From NCBI GenBank assembly GCA_050302475.1, contig JBNLBF010000006.1:1-64000 (forward strand): 64,000 nt of DNA, written 5' to 3'. Position 1 is the stretch's first letter. Each line of letters starts with the position of its first letter. Source of the DNA: NORP23 sp050302475 (lineage in GTDB: Bacteria; Pseudomonadota; Alphaproteobacteria; Rhodobacterales; Rhodobacteraceae). Of the stretch, positions 8,833 through 17,717 are shown piece after piece. The notes below the pieces were generated by a model. That model was not told the DNA's origin, ran no database searches, and saw only the letters and a list, made by a program, of their open reading frames with translations. Position numbers and translations under genes: made by a program.

Positions 8833-8861
8833 TTGACCTTCTTAGAATCGCCTTTTATGTA
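8833..8861 (+). promoter_or_regulatory. Predicted sigma-70 type promoter of the ilv operon
   Basis: TTGACC (8833-8838), a 17-nt spacer and TATGTA (8856-8861). Transcription would then begin at about 8868-8869, at or next to the leader-peptide ATG (8869). No Shine-Dalgarno sequence is visible before that ATG, so the leader could be translated as a leaderless mRNA. The -10 is a weak match, so the start point is inference. Confidence 0.5.
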
Positions 8862-8868
8862 ACTCCCC

Positions 8869-8916
8869 ATGAAAACGAACAACGTCATCATCGTGGTGCT
8901 TATGCAGGCGCAGTAA
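8869..8916 (+). CDS. ilvL: ilv operon leader peptide (attenuation)
   Basis: A 15-codon ORF reading MKTNNVIIVVLMQAQ. The run NVIIVVL places two Val, two Ile and another Val-Val-Leu-type control block in seven codons, the hallmark of a branched-chain amino acid attenuator. It ends 30 nt before the terminator at 8947 and lies 86 nt upstream of ilvB. Ribosome stalling on Val/Ile/Leu codons when charged tRNA is scarce would favour read-through. Confidence 0.85.
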   Translation: MKTNNVIIVVLMQAQ

Positions 8917-8946
8917 CCGAACGGGAAACCAGACGGCGAATGCGCG

Positions 8947-8970
8947 ACCCCCAATTTCGGGGGTTTTTTT
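8947..8970 (+). terminator. ilv attenuator terminator
   Basis: ACCCCC, loop AATTTC, GGGGGT, then seven T (8964-8970). This compact intrinsic terminator sits between the leader peptide and ilvB. The sequence between leader stop and terminator (8917-8946) is the likely place for the antiterminator arm, but I could not settle one pairing by eye. Confidence 0.85.
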
Positions 8971-9002
8971 ATGGCAACACGACCAAATCGGAGAGAATAC
9001 AG

Positions 9003-10757
9003 ATGGCTCGCAAAATGACCGGCGCACAAATGGTAGTTCAGGCACTGAAGGATCAGGGCGTGGACACGGTATTTGGATATCCCGGTGGCGCTGTTCTACC
9101 GATTTATGACGAGATCTTTCAGCAAAACGAGATCAAGCACATTCTGGTTCGCCACGAACAAGGTGCCACCCATGCAGCCGAAGGCTATGCGCGTTCAACC
9201 GGGAAGCCTGGCGTTGTCCTGGTTACTTCGGGTCCGGGGGCGACAAATGCGGTTACAGGTATGACCGACGCCCTGCTGGATTCGATCCCGATGATCGTTT
9301 TGTCAGGTCAGGTTCCGACCTTCCTGATCGGTAATGATGCCTTTCAGGAGGCCGATACCGTCGGGATCACCCGCCCCTGCACCAAACATAACTGGCTGGT
9401 GAAGGACACAGAAAAACTGTCCGAAACGATCCATCAGGCGTTTCATGTCGCCACCTCCGGCCGTCCCGGCCCGGTTCTGGTCGACATTCCCAAGGATGTT
9501 CAGTTTGCGGATGGCACCTACACACCGAAACCGGAAATCAACACGACGCATTATCAACCGCGCACCAAGGGCGATCCGGATGCGATCCTCTTGGCGGTTG
9601 AGGCATTGGAAAATGCCAAAAAGCCGATCATCTATTCGGGTGGTGGCGTCATCAATTCCGGCATCCACGCCAGCAAGGCACTGCGTGATCTGACCGATAG
9701 CACAGGTTTCCCGATCACTTCGACCCTGATGGGTTTGGGCGCTTATCCGGCATCAGGGAAAAACTGGATGGGCATGCTGGGGATGCACGGCACCTATGAA
9801 TCCAACATGGCTATGCACGGCTGCGACTACATGCTGTGTGTCGGCGCTCGTTTTGACGACCGGATCACCGGACGTGTCGATGCGTTCAGCCCGCACAGTT
9901 TCAAGGTTCATATCGACATTGATCCCTCCTCGATCAACAAAATCATCCATGTTGATGTGCCGATCGTTGGCGATACCGGGTCCGTTCTCGAAGATATGCT
10001 GGCGCTTTGGAAAGAGCGTGGCAGCAAGACCAATTCCGAAGCCGTTGCAAAATGGTGGAAACAGATCGAGGAATGGAAAAAGGTTGATTGCCTGAAATAC
10101 AAACCCTCCGACAAAACCATCAAGCCGCAATATGCTTTGCAGCGCCTGGAAGCGCTGACCAAGAAATATGACCGCTATATCACGACCGAGGTCGGCCAGC
10201 ACCAGATGTGGGCCGCCCAATTCCTGGGGTTCGAGGATCCTCATCGCTGGATGACCTCCGGCGGTTTGGGCACGATGGGCTACGGCTTCCCTGCCTCCAT
10301 CGGGGTGCAAATGGCCCATCCGGACAGTCTGGTCATCAACGTCGCGGGCGAAGCCTCCTGGCTGATGAACATGCAGGAAATGGGCACCGCAACGCAATAT
10401 AACCTGCCGGTCAAACAGTTCATCCTGAACAATGAACGGCTCGGCATGGTTCGCCAGTGGCAGCAACTGTTGCATGGCGAGCGCTATTCCCACAGCTGGT
10501 CGGAATCCCTGCCCGATTTCGTCAAGCTGGCGGAAGCTTTCGGCGCAAAAGGGATCATTTGCAGCGATCCGGCTGATCTCGACGATGCAATTATGGAAAT
10601 GGTAACCTATGATGGGCCAGTAATATTTGACTGCCTTGTCGAGAAGCATGAAAATTGTTTCCCGATGATCCCATCGGGTAAAGCGCATAATGAAATGCTG
10701 TTGGGCGAGGCTTCCACCGAAGGTGCCATCGAGGGCGCTGGAGGTGCCCTCGTTTAG
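9003..10757 (+). CDS. ilvB: Acetolactate synthase large (catalytic) subunit
   Basis: ThDP-dependent enzyme making 2-acetolactate or 2-aceto-2-hydroxybutyrate for Val/Leu/Ile synthesis. It has 584 residues from the ATG at 9003, which has GGAGAG 7 nt upstream; an in-frame upstream extension to 8940 would run through the attenuator and is rejected. The catalytic Glu is in RHEQGA (E52), and the product is otherwise full length, ending with the conserved LNNERLGMVRQWQQLLHG block. The ThDP/Mg motif begins GEAS (G449-E450) instead of GDG/GDA, a D-to-E change I associate with alphaproteobacterial versions. The small-subunit gene follows after one intervening gene. Confidence 0.96.
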   Translation: MARKMTGAQMVVQALKDQGVDTVFGYPGGAVLPIYDEIFQQNEIKHILVRHEQGATHAAEGYARSTGKPGVVLVTSGPGATNAVTGMTDALLDSIPMIVLSGQVPTFLIGNDAFQEADTVGITRPCTKHNWLVKDTEKLSETIHQAFHVATSGRPGPVLVDIPKDVQFADGTYTPKPEINTTHYQPRTKGDPDAILLAVEALENAKKPIIYSGGGVINSGIHASKALRDLTDSTGFPITSTLMGLGAYPASGKNWMGMLGMHGTYESNMAMHGCDYMLCVGARFDDRITGRVDAFSPHSFKVHIDIDPSSINKIIHVDVPIVGDTGSVLEDMLALWKERGSKTNSEAVAKWWKQIEEWKKVDCLKYKPSDKTIKPQYALQRLEALTKKYDRYITTEVGQHQMWAAQFLGFEDPHRWMTSGGLGTMGYGFPASIGVQMAHPDSLVINVAGEASWLMNMQEMGTATQYNLPVKQFILNNERLGMVRQWQQLLHGERYSHSWSESLPDFVKLAEAFGAKGIICSDPADLDDAIMEMVTYDGPVIFDCLVEKHENCFPMIPSGKAHNEMLLGEASTEGAIEGAGGALV

Positions 10758-10775
10758 CAAAAGGCATTATCGACC

Positions 10776-11531
10776 ATGAAACCTCTCGTCTATTTCAGCT
10801 ATGGCATGACCAAATCCGCCAGCACACTAGCCTATCGGCTTGTGTGGCTGGCGCTTGAAGAAGCTGGCTATCCTCAACCCAAGCTGCCCGCCAGCATTGT
10901 GGAAGAGATGCATACGGTGAATTTCATCGGGCATTTGACGCAGGACCAGATCGACGAATTGTGGAATATCGCCGAACAGCGCAACTATCCGGTTGTAGTA
11001 AAAACGCATTCCAGCCCTGACCCGGGCATGAAAGAGTTGCTGAAAGACGGTCGTGCCATTGGCAGCGCCATTTATCGCGACCCGCGCGATATTGCTTTGT
11101 CGATGCTGGATCACGGAGCAAAGGCGCGGCGAAAGGGACAGTGGGCGTTCAAGGAATATGTGGAGCTGAACGATACACTTCCCTCCATCCGCGGACAGAT
11201 CACCTGTCTGGAAAAATGGTTGCGTCTGCCGGGAATGATGCCAATTCGGTATCAGGACGTCGCCCAAGACCGCCTCAGCACCACACGCCGTTTTTTAGAT
11301 CAAATCGGCCTGACGGCGGACGCTGAGGCTATCGTGGAAAAAACACGTGATAACAAATACATGCAGTTTAACAAAGGCATCCACCAACGTTTCCGCAAAG
11401 AAATGGCACCCGAAGATATCACGCGCATGGCCAAAGAATTCGCGCCACTGATCGCCATGGTTGATGCACCACCGACAACCACCCCGGCACTCTCTGCCGA
11501 CCAATCCATCCTGACGCCCGAAAAGGTCTAA
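10776..11531 (+). CDS. Sulfotransferase-family protein inserted between ilvB and ilvH
   Basis: A 251-residue protein with the two PAPS-binding elements of sulfotransferases. The 5'-phosphosulfate loop is near residue 9 (SYGMTKSASTLAYRL), and the 3'-phosphate motif YRDPRDIALSMLDHG is near 98-112. Also typical is the KTHSSPDPG segment, where His would be the catalytic base region. The gap is 18 nt from ilvB and 4 nt to ilvH, so it is in the ilv operon and should share its attenuation. The C-terminal 25 residues are Pro/Thr-rich and probably disordered. The acceptor substrate is unknown. Confidence 0.82.
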   Translation: MKPLVYFSYGMTKSASTLAYRLVWLALEEAGYPQPKLPASIVEEMHTVNFIGHLTQDQIDELWNIAEQRNYPVVVKTHSSPDPGMKELLKDGRAIGSAIYRDPRDIALSMLDHGAKARRKGQWAFKEYVELNDTLPSIRGQITCLEKWLRLPGMMPIRYQDVAQDRLSTTRRFLDQIGLTADAEAIVEKTRDNKYMQFNKGIHQRFRKEMAPEDITRMAKEFAPLIAMVDAPPTTTPALSADQSILTPEKV

Positions 11532-11535
11532 CAAC

Positions 11536-12099
11536 ATGAACGCGCTACACATCAAAAAAGGCTCCTCGCGCAAAAGCGCTTACGATTTGAAAAACCCGCT
11601 GGGCGATATTGTCGAAACCCACACGCTGGCTGTTATCGTGGATAACGAGGCCGGTGTGCTGGCGCGCGTCATCGGTCTGTTTTCCGGTCGTGGCTATAAT
11701 ATCGAAAGCCTGACGGTTGCTGAAACGGATCACGAGGGGCACCTGTCCCGGATCACCGTTGTCACCACGGGGACCCCTTTGGTTATCGAACAGATCAAGG
11801 CGCAACTGGGCCGTCTGGTTCCCGTTCACGAGGTCCATGACCTGACGGTTGAAGGCCCGTCAGTCGAGCGCGAGCTCGCAATGATCAAAGTGACCGGTTC
11901 AGGGGACAAACGGGTTGAAGCCATGCGTCTGGCCGATATTTTCCGCGCCAACGTTGTTGACAGCACCTTGGAAAGCTTTGTGTTTGAAATCACCGGCACG
12001 TCGGAAAAAGTTGACGCTTTTATCGACCTGATGCGCCCGTTAGGTCTAAGCGATATTGCCAGAACCGGCGTTGCAGCGATGGCACGGGGGCAGAAATAA
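11536..12099 (+). CDS. ilvH: Acetolactate synthase small (regulatory) subunit
   Basis: Regulatory subunit that activates IlvB and confers valine feedback inhibition. Of 187 residues, about 28-100 form the N-terminal ACT domain (THTLAVIVDNEAGVLARVIGLF, then GYNIESLTVA) and about 110-185 the C-terminal ACT-like domain. An extra N-terminal 25-residue basic extension (MNALHIKKGSSRKSAY) is present compared with the E. coli protein and is common in alphaproteobacteria. It starts 4 nt after the sulfotransferase stop. Confidence 0.95.
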   Translation: MNALHIKKGSSRKSAYDLKNPLGDIVETHTLAVIVDNEAGVLARVIGLFSGRGYNIESLTVAETDHEGHLSRITVVTTGTPLVIEQIKAQLGRLVPVHEVHDLTVEGPSVERELAMIKVTGSGDKRVEAMRLADIFRANVVDSTLESFVFEITGTSEKVDAFIDLMRPLGLSDIARTGVAAMARGQK

Positions 12100-12114
12100 G
12101 GTTATCAGACCATC

Positions 12115-12969
12115 ATGGCTGACAATCGTCCCTGGAATTTCATTATTCACTTCCACTCGCGCGAGGGGAGCTCAGCCATTGTAAATATGCTGAGTCAGCA
12201 AACCGGCGTTCGCGTTCCCCTGTTCGAAGCTCTGGATCGTCACAACTACCAGCGTGAACATACCAAGGATCAGATATACGGAATCCTGGAAAACATTTTT
12301 AAAACAGGCGTTTACGAAGATTTGTACCGTGCCGAAAATGCCATTCGCACCTATTCGATGGATGAGCCATTTCAGGTTATCGGATTCAAATGGCGATCAT
12401 TTGGAAAGAAACGCAAACTGGCTAAAATTCTGAGGGCCAATCATGTGAAGCTGTTTTTCCTGACCCGTAAAGATTTTGATGAAACAGTAGCCTCCAGCTA
12501 CTTTCACGCGTTTAACAGCAAAAAACATACGAACTCCAACATCGAGTTTCATCCGCAATTCCGGTTTTTGGAAAGCTCAGAGGCAGAGAAACAGAAACTC
12601 CGCAAAGCCTATTCCGACATAACCGTTCCCATCCGGAACGATCTTCTCCGGAAAATTCGGCGCAATCGCTCTTTGTCGAAATGGTCACAATTTGCAACCG
12701 CACTTAGGTTCCGAGTGATGGGGGTATCGGTGAAGCAACTGTTCTATGAAGATTTTGCTATGGACAATGTGGTATTCATTGATAGTTTTTTAAGGGAAAT
12801 CAATATTTTACCAGAAGAAGATGATGTAAAATATTCAAGTTTCGAGAAAGTCTACACCAATCCGCATCAGGATCGGATAGAAGGGTTTGGGCGTGCGAAA
12901 CGCAGCTTCGGGTATCGTGTCGACGCATGGCGGTATCGCCTTAGCTATACTCTTCTCGATCTTCTCTAG
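12115..12969 (+). CDS. Sulfotransferase-like protein downstream of ilvH
   Basis: A 284-residue protein. The N-terminal IIHFHSREGSSAIVNML resembles the phosphosulfate-binding loop of sulfotransferases, and LFFLTRKDFDETVASSY near 118-134 occupies the place of the 3'-phosphate (R..D..S) motif. The C-terminal third is more divergent, and its DNA is noticeably more AT-rich than ilvB/ilvH, suggesting acquisition or relaxed selection. It follows ilvH by 15 nt, so it may be the last gene of the attenuated operon. Substrate unknown; other P-loop transferases are possible. Confidence 0.62.
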   Translation: MADNRPWNFIIHFHSREGSSAIVNMLSQQTGVRVPLFEALDRHNYQREHTKDQIYGILENIFKTGVYEDLYRAENAIRTYSMDEPFQVIGFKWRSFGKKRKLAKILRANHVKLFFLTRKDFDETVASSYFHAFNSKKHTNSNIEFHPQFRFLESSEAEKQKLRKAYSDITVPIRNDLLRKIRRNRSLSKWSQFATALRFRVMGVSVKQLFYEDFAMDNVVFIDSFLREINILPEEDDVKYSSFEKVYTNPHQDRIEGFGRAKRSFGYRVDAWRYRLSYTLLDLL

Positions 12970-12999
12970 AAAAAATGGGGGATGGCGTACCATCCCCCA
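12970..12999 (-). terminator. Intrinsic terminator, strongest in the nrdJ direction
   Basis: TGGGGGATGG (12976-12985) pairs with CCATCCCCCA (12990-12999) around a CGTA loop. Read leftward, the stem is followed by six T (AAAAAA at 12970-12975 on the + strand), about 100 nt after the nrdJ stop. Rightward there is no T-run, but the same stem lies 7 nt after the sulfotransferase-like gene. Confidence 0.8.
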
Positions 13000-13100
13000 G
13001 TCTCGCAAGTCAGGCTCATCATTATACCGCTCGGTTTATTGCCTGCGGCCTGATTGCAAGGAGGTTACCCAGCAGATAGGTCACCTCCCCCTGTCTGCAT

Positions 13101-16100
13101 TCAGCTACACCCGGACGTACCGCCACAAGTGTTGCATTTCATGCAGGTTCCGTTGCGCACCAGCGTGAAGTTTCCGCATTCGCCACAAGGATCTCCCTCG
13201 TAGCCCTGCATCTTCGCTTTGGTGCGTTCATCCATGACGACAGCGCTCGTTTCGACCGATGCCGTTGTTGTTTCGACGCTGACGGCTTCGACAGCCGCCG
13301 GCGACACTGATCCTTGTAACGATGCCAGTTCCCCCGGCATCCGTTTGCGCAAATATCCGGTCGAGGAAATCTGACGGATAATGTCGATGGAGCTGGTCGC
13401 AACCTCGCCCTCTACATTGCCAACATTGCTTGCGCCTTCTTCCAGCCCGCGCCCGATCACGTCAAAGCTTTCGCCCGACGGTTTGACATGTGCCAGATCC
13501 GTGCGGTCCAGATAGGACACGGCCAGTTCGCGGAAGATATAGTCAAGGATCGAGGTCGCATTCTTGATGCTGTCATTCCCCTGCACCATGCCTGCCGGTT
13601 CAAACCGGGTGAAGGTGAAGGCCTCGACAAACTCATCCAGCGGCACACCATATTGCAGGCCGACGCTGACGGCGATGGCGAAGTTGTTCATCATCGCGCG
13701 GAAGCCAGCGCCTTCTTTGTGCATGTCGATGAAAATCTCGCCGAGATTACCGTCTTCGTATTCGCCAGTGCGCAGGTAAACTTTGTGTCCGCCCACAACC
13801 GCCTTCTGTGTATAGCCCTTACGGCGCAGCGGCAGCTTATCGCGGCCTTTGGCAACCTCTTTGATGACAACCTTCTCGACGATCTTTTCTGCAAGGATCG
13901 TCGCACGATCCGCTGCTGGGGCTTCCAGCAGAGCCTCTTCCAGATCCTCGTCCTCTTCCTCGATCAGAGACGAAGACAGCGGCTGCGATAGCTTGGACCC
14001 ATCGCGATAGAGTGCATTTGCTTTGACGCCCAGCGACCAAGACAGTTCGTAAGCGGCCTTACATTCGTCGATATCTGCATCATTCGGCATGTTGATCGTC
14101 TTGGAGATAGCCCCCGAGATGAAGCTCTGCGCGGCGGCCATCATCTTGATGTGGCTGTCCACCGACAGATAGCGTTTGCCGATCCGACCGCAGACATTTG
14201 CGCAGTCAAACACGTTCAGATGTTCGTCCTTCAGGAAGGGTGCGCCTTCCAGCGTCATCGTTCCGCAAACATGATTGTTGGCAGCTTCGATCTGCTCGCG
14301 GGTGTACCCCAGATGACGCAGCAGGTCGAAGGACGGATCGTTCAGCTTCTCTTCTGGAATACCCAGTGTATTCCGGCAGAAATCCTCGCCCAAAGTCCAC
14401 TGGTTGAATACGAATTTGATGTCGAACGCGGTTGGCAGGGCTTCCTCGATCTTGTCGATCTCGGCCGCGCTGAACCCATGGCCAATCAAAGAGGTATGGT
14501 TGATCCCCGGCGCGTTCCCCATCGTGCCATGCCCTACGGCATAGGCTGTCATTTCTTCAATCTGTGCGCTGGAATAGCCCAGATTTGACAAGGCTGCAGG
14601 AACAGAACGGTTGATGATTTTGAAATATCCACCACCGGCCAGCTTCTTGAATTTCACCAGCGCGAAGTCCGGCTCGATCCCTGTCGTGTCGCAATCCATG
14701 ACCAGTCCAATCGTTCCGGTCGGAGCAATCACGGACACCTGCGCGTTACGATAACCATGCTGCTCGCCCAGCTTCAGCGCATCATCCCACGCTTTATGTG
14801 CGAGGTTGATCAGCTTGCCGTCCGGGCAATTGTCATGATCCAGCGCCACCGGCATCACTGCCAGCCCTTCATAGCCTTTGGTCTCTCCGTAAGCCGCACG
14901 GCGGTGGTTACGGATGACGCGCAGCATATGGTCGGCGTTCTTGGCATAACCCGGGAACGGGCCCAGCTCCTGCGCCATTTCGGCGGAGGTCGCGTAGGAC
15001 ACACCGGTCATAATCGCGGTCAGAGCACCGGCCAGCGCCCGTCCCTCGTCGCTGTCATAGCCAAAGCCCATATTCATCAGCAAACCGCCAATATTGGCAT
15101 ATCCCAGCCCCAGCGTACGGAACTTGTAGGACAGCTCGGCAATTTCCTTCGACGGGAACTGCGCCATGAGGACCGAAATTTCCAGCGTGATCGTCCACAG
15201 ACGGGTCGCGTGAATATAGCTCTCGGCGTCGAACTCACCATCCTTCAGGAAGGTCAGCAGGTTCATCGACGCGAGGTTACAGGCGGTATCATCAAGGAAC
15301 ATATACTCCGAGCACGGATTCGACCCACGAATATCCCCGTCCTCCGGGCAAGTGTGCCAGCTGTTGATCGTGTCATGGAACTGGATACCGGGATCCGCAC
15401 AAGCCCAAGCGGCATGGCCGATCTGTTCCCAAAGATCGCGCGCCTTGACGGTTTTGGCGACCTTCCCGTCAGTGCGTTTAATCAGCTCCCAGTCAGCATC
15501 GTCTTTGACAGCCTGCAGGAACGCATCAGTCACACGAACCGAGTTGTTGGAGTTCTGTCCTGAAACGGTCAGATAAGCCTCGGAATCCCAGTCCGTGTCG
15601 TAGGTCGGGAAATGAATGCTGTCGAAACCCTGTTCCGCGTACTGCAGCACACGTTTCACGTAAGTCTCTGGAATGGAAACCTTTTTCGCCCCGCGAATAG
15701 CGGCTTTCAGACCGGGGTTCTTCTTTGGATCAAACGCATCAGCCTCTGCCCCGTCCCAGGACCGGATCGCTGCAAAAATCTCGTTCAACTGTTTCTCATG
15801 CACCTTGGAACCTGCGACCAACGCCGCAACTTTCTGTTCCTCGATCACTTTCCAGTTGATGAATTCTTCAATATCCGGGTGATCCATGTCACAGATCACC
15901 ATCTTGGCCGCCCGCCGGGTCGTGCCACCGGATTTGATTGCGCCTGCAGCCCGATCACCGATTTTCAGGAAGGACATCAGGCCAGAGGATTTCCCTCCAC
16001 CGGCAAGCCCCTCATTCGCGCCACGCAGCGAACTGAAGTTGGTCCCGGTCCCGGACCCGTATTTGAACAGACGCGCCTCGCGCGTCCAAAGATCCATGAT

Positions 16101-16739
16101 ACCGCCGTCATTCACCAGATCGTCACCAACTGACTGAATGAAACAGGCATGCGGCTGCGGATGTTCATAGGCGCTGTCGGATTTGGTTAGCTTACCGGTC
16201 TGGTAATCGACATAATAATGTCCCTGCGACGGACCATCGATCCCATAGGCCCAGTGCAGACCCGTGTTGAACCATTGCGGGCTGTTCGGCGCAGCTACCT
16301 GCTTTGCCATCATATAGCGCATTTCATCATAATAGGCTTTGGCATCAGCTTCGGTGGAGAACATGCCACCTTTCCAACCCCAATAAGTCCAGGCGCCGAC
16401 CAGGCGATCGTAGACCTGTTTGGCGGATGTTTCGCCAACATAACGTTCGTCTTCCGGCAGCGCCTTCAACGCAGCCTCGTCAGGGACGGAAACCTGCAAC
16501 CAGGCTGGAACGCCCTTTTCTTTCTTTTTCTTCAGCGCAGCAGGCACACCTGCTTTGCGGAAATATTTTTGCGCGATGACGTCGGCCGCAACCTGACTGT
16601 AGCCGGCGGGCACTTCCAGTTCCGACAAGGCAAACACAACAGAGCCATCCGGATTGCGGATCTCTGAACTGGTGAGTTTGAATTCGATGTTACCGTAAGC
16701 GCCTGATTTTTCTGTGGTGAACTGCCGCTCGATTTTCAT
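13101..16739 (-). CDS. nrdJ: Vitamin B12-dependent (class II) ribonucleoside-diphosphate reductase
   Basis: Adenosylcobalamin-dependent reduction of ribonucleotides to deoxyribonucleotides, oxygen-independent. 1212 residues, usual for the long alphaproteobacterial NrdJ. The N-terminal half carries NSPQWFNTGLHWAYG and the ten-stranded barrel with the CNLASMNLL catalytic-site segment. The C-terminus ends in a Cys-rich zinc-ribbon-like tail (CGECGNFTLVRNGTCMKCN), which includes the redox cysteines that re-reduce the active site. No class I genes are seen in the window. A candidate NrdR box lies 123-138 nt upstream. No cobalamin riboswitch is recognisable. Confidence 0.96.
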   Translation of the reverse strand: MKIERQFTTEKSGAYGNIEFKLTSSEIRNPDGSVVFALSELEVPAGYSQVAADVIAQKYFRKAGVPAALKKKKEKGVPAWLQVSVPDEAALKALPEDERYVGETSAKQVYDRLVGAWTYWGWKGGMFSTEADAKAYYDEMRYMMAKQVAAPNSPQWFNTGLHWAYGIDGPSQGHYYVDYQTGKLTKSDSAYEHPQPHACFIQSVGDDLVNDGGIMDLWTREARLFKYGSGTGTNFSSLRGANEGLAGGGKSSGLMSFLKIGDRAAGAIKSGGTTRRAAKMVICDMDHPDIEEFINWKVIEEQKVAALVAGSKVHEKQLNEIFAAIRSWDGAEADAFDPKKNPGLKAAIRGAKKVSIPETYVKRVLQYAEQGFDSIHFPTYDTDWDSEAYLTVSGQNSNNSVRVTDAFLQAVKDDADWELIKRTDGKVAKTVKARDLWEQIGHAAWACADPGIQFHDTINSWHTCPEDGDIRGSNPCSEYMFLDDTACNLASMNLLTFLKDGEFDAESYIHATRLWTITLEISVLMAQFPSKEIAELSYKFRTLGLGYANIGGLLMNMGFGYDSDEGRALAGALTAIMTGVSYATSAEMAQELGPFPGYAKNADHMLRVIRNHRRAAYGETKGYEGLAVMPVALDHDNCPDGKLINLAHKAWDDALKLGEQHGYRNAQVSVIAPTGTIGLVMDCDTTGIEPDFALVKFKKLAGGGYFKIINRSVPAALSNLGYSSAQIEEMTAYAVGHGTMGNAPGINHTSLIGHGFSAAEIDKIEEALPTAFDIKFVFNQWTLGEDFCRNTLGIPEEKLNDPSFDLLRHLGYTREQIEAANNHVCGTMTLEGAPFLKDEHLNVFDCANVCGRIGKRYLSVDSHIKMMAAAQSFISGAISKTINMPNDADIDECKAAYELSWSLGVKANALYRDGSKLSQPLSSSLIEEEDEDLEEALLEAPAADRATILAEKIVEKVVIKEVAKGRDKLPLRRKGYTQKAVVGGHKVYLRTGEYEDGNLGEIFIDMHKEGAGFRAMMNNFAIAVSVGLQYGVPLDEFVEAFTFTRFEPAGMVQGNDSIKNATSILDYIFRELAVSYLDRTDLAHVKPSGESFDVIGRGLEEGASNVGNVEGEVATSSIDIIRQISSTGYLRKRMPGELASLQGSVSPAAVEAVSVETTTASVETSAVVMDERTKAKMQGYEGDPCGECGNFTLVRNGTCMKCNTCGGTSGCS

Positions 16740-17260
16740 TCCTGTCCCCGTCTCAAATTGCCAATTCCTGAATCGTTCTCCAGGTCCGGATTTCTCCGGA
16801 AGGTGGGCGTGATGCCCTTATAAAGTGATTTGCAGCTCAGACTGCGATGTTACGCCCCCAACCACTACATCTTGTGGCTTCGCGAGCTGCGGCCCCTAAT
16901 TGATGCGATGACGTGCGTTGGGTCAACAGGAATTTTTGTTTTTTTTTGCAATTTTTCGGTTGACGCATGCGTGGGGAAATTTTCATCGGAAAACCATCAA
17001 CAGGCAGCAGGTCTTAAAAACGTCACAAAGCAAAAGGTTTGTATCGAATCTGTGGATATGTCGCGCTGCCGGAAAAGTCGGGCTTTTCAAAACCTTTGGG
17101 TAAACGCTTCAGATTTTGGTTCATGTGCCCCGTGATTCAGGTGAATATTTCCTTAACGATTCGTCCGGGTCTAATAGCCGCCGAACCAGCATTGCGCAGG
17201 CGCCGAAACTGTCTGATCATAGCAACACATATTTGCACAAGAATTGTTCAGAGGCATCTC
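16740..17260. other. Long divergent gap between nrdJ and a small secreted protein
   Basis: About 520 nt holding the candidate NrdR box, then an AT-rich core (16931-16957) with a nine-T tract. The core is flanked by GTCAAC (16922-16927) and GTTGAC (16959-16964), which read as back-to-back TTGACC/TTGACG -35 boxes for leftward and rightward transcription. Possible ORFs here lack ribosome sites. The right-hand 300 nt before 17261 shows nothing I can name. Confidence 0.5.
16862..16877. promoter_or_regulatory. Candidate NrdR box upstream of nrdJ
   Basis: CCACTACATCTTGTGG, an imperfect 16-bp palindrome, matches the invariant core of the NrdR consensus (C-w-A-n-A-T-n-T-w-G). It lies 123-138 nt before the nrdJ start. 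NrdR boxes usually occur as two copies about three helical turns apart; I do not see a convincing partner, which lowers confidence. A TTGACC read leftward (16921-16926) could be the nrdJ -35, putting the box just downstream of the transcription start. Confidence 0.55.
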
Positions 17261-17710
17261 ATGACACGAATTTTTCCGCTGGCGATCATCATCATTTTCC
17301 TCTCGATGACGCCGCTTATGGCTCAAGATTTCGCCGTGGGTCAGATCTGGGCTTACAAAACCCGCCCAAGCGAACCCGACTCGACACTGACCATCGCGCT
17401 AATCGAAACGCTGCCGGATGGCGGCAAGGTCTTTCACCTCAGCGTCGACGCGCTTTCCATCACGAATCCACTTTCTCCTTCCGGCGTGAGCCGCCAACTC
17501 CCCCACGTCCCCTTCAGCCAAGCGACACTCCAAACGTCGGTCACCACCCTTCTGGGCATGACCACCACACTGCCGGATATCAGCGAGGGCTACGCTCAGT
17601 GGAAGCCAGCATTTGATCAGGGAAAGGCGGGGATATTCAATATTCCACTTAGCGAGATCATCAACGGGATCGAGGTGGCGCTTGCCACCAACCCTACGAA
17701 ATTGAACTGA
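17261..17710 (+). CDS. Small predicted periplasmic protein, unknown function
   Basis: A 149-residue protein beginning with a clear Sec signal peptide (MTRIFPLAIIIIFLSMTPLMAQ, cleavage probably after MAQ or LMA). The start at 17261 is chosen because GAGG lies 6 nt upstream and the signal peptide begins there; the reading frame stays open to 17039. The mature part opens FAVGQIWAYKTRP and has no Cys or recognised motif. It lies between nrdJ and tRNA-Pro with no operon partner. I do not recognise a characterised family. Confidence 0.68.
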   Translation: MTRIFPLAIIIIFLSMTPLMAQDFAVGQIWAYKTRPSEPDSTLTIALIETLPDGGKVFHLSVDALSITNPLSPSGVSRQLPHVPFSQATLQTSVTTLLGMTTTLPDISEGYAQWKPAFDQGKAGIFNIPLSEIINGIEVALATNPTKLN

Positions 17711-17717
17711 GGAAAAC

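Noticed and set aside
8940..9002. Extended N-terminus for ilvB starting at 8940
   Set aside because: It would translate through the attenuator terminator. The ATG at 9003 has GGAGAG at correct spacing and gives the family N-terminus.
9753..10760. 335-residue minus-strand ORF inside ilvB
   Set aside because: Antisense shadow of ilvB; no family motif.
16740..17038. Cobalamin riboswitch upstream of nrdJ
   Set aside because: No B12-box or four-way junction pattern could be recognised on either strand.
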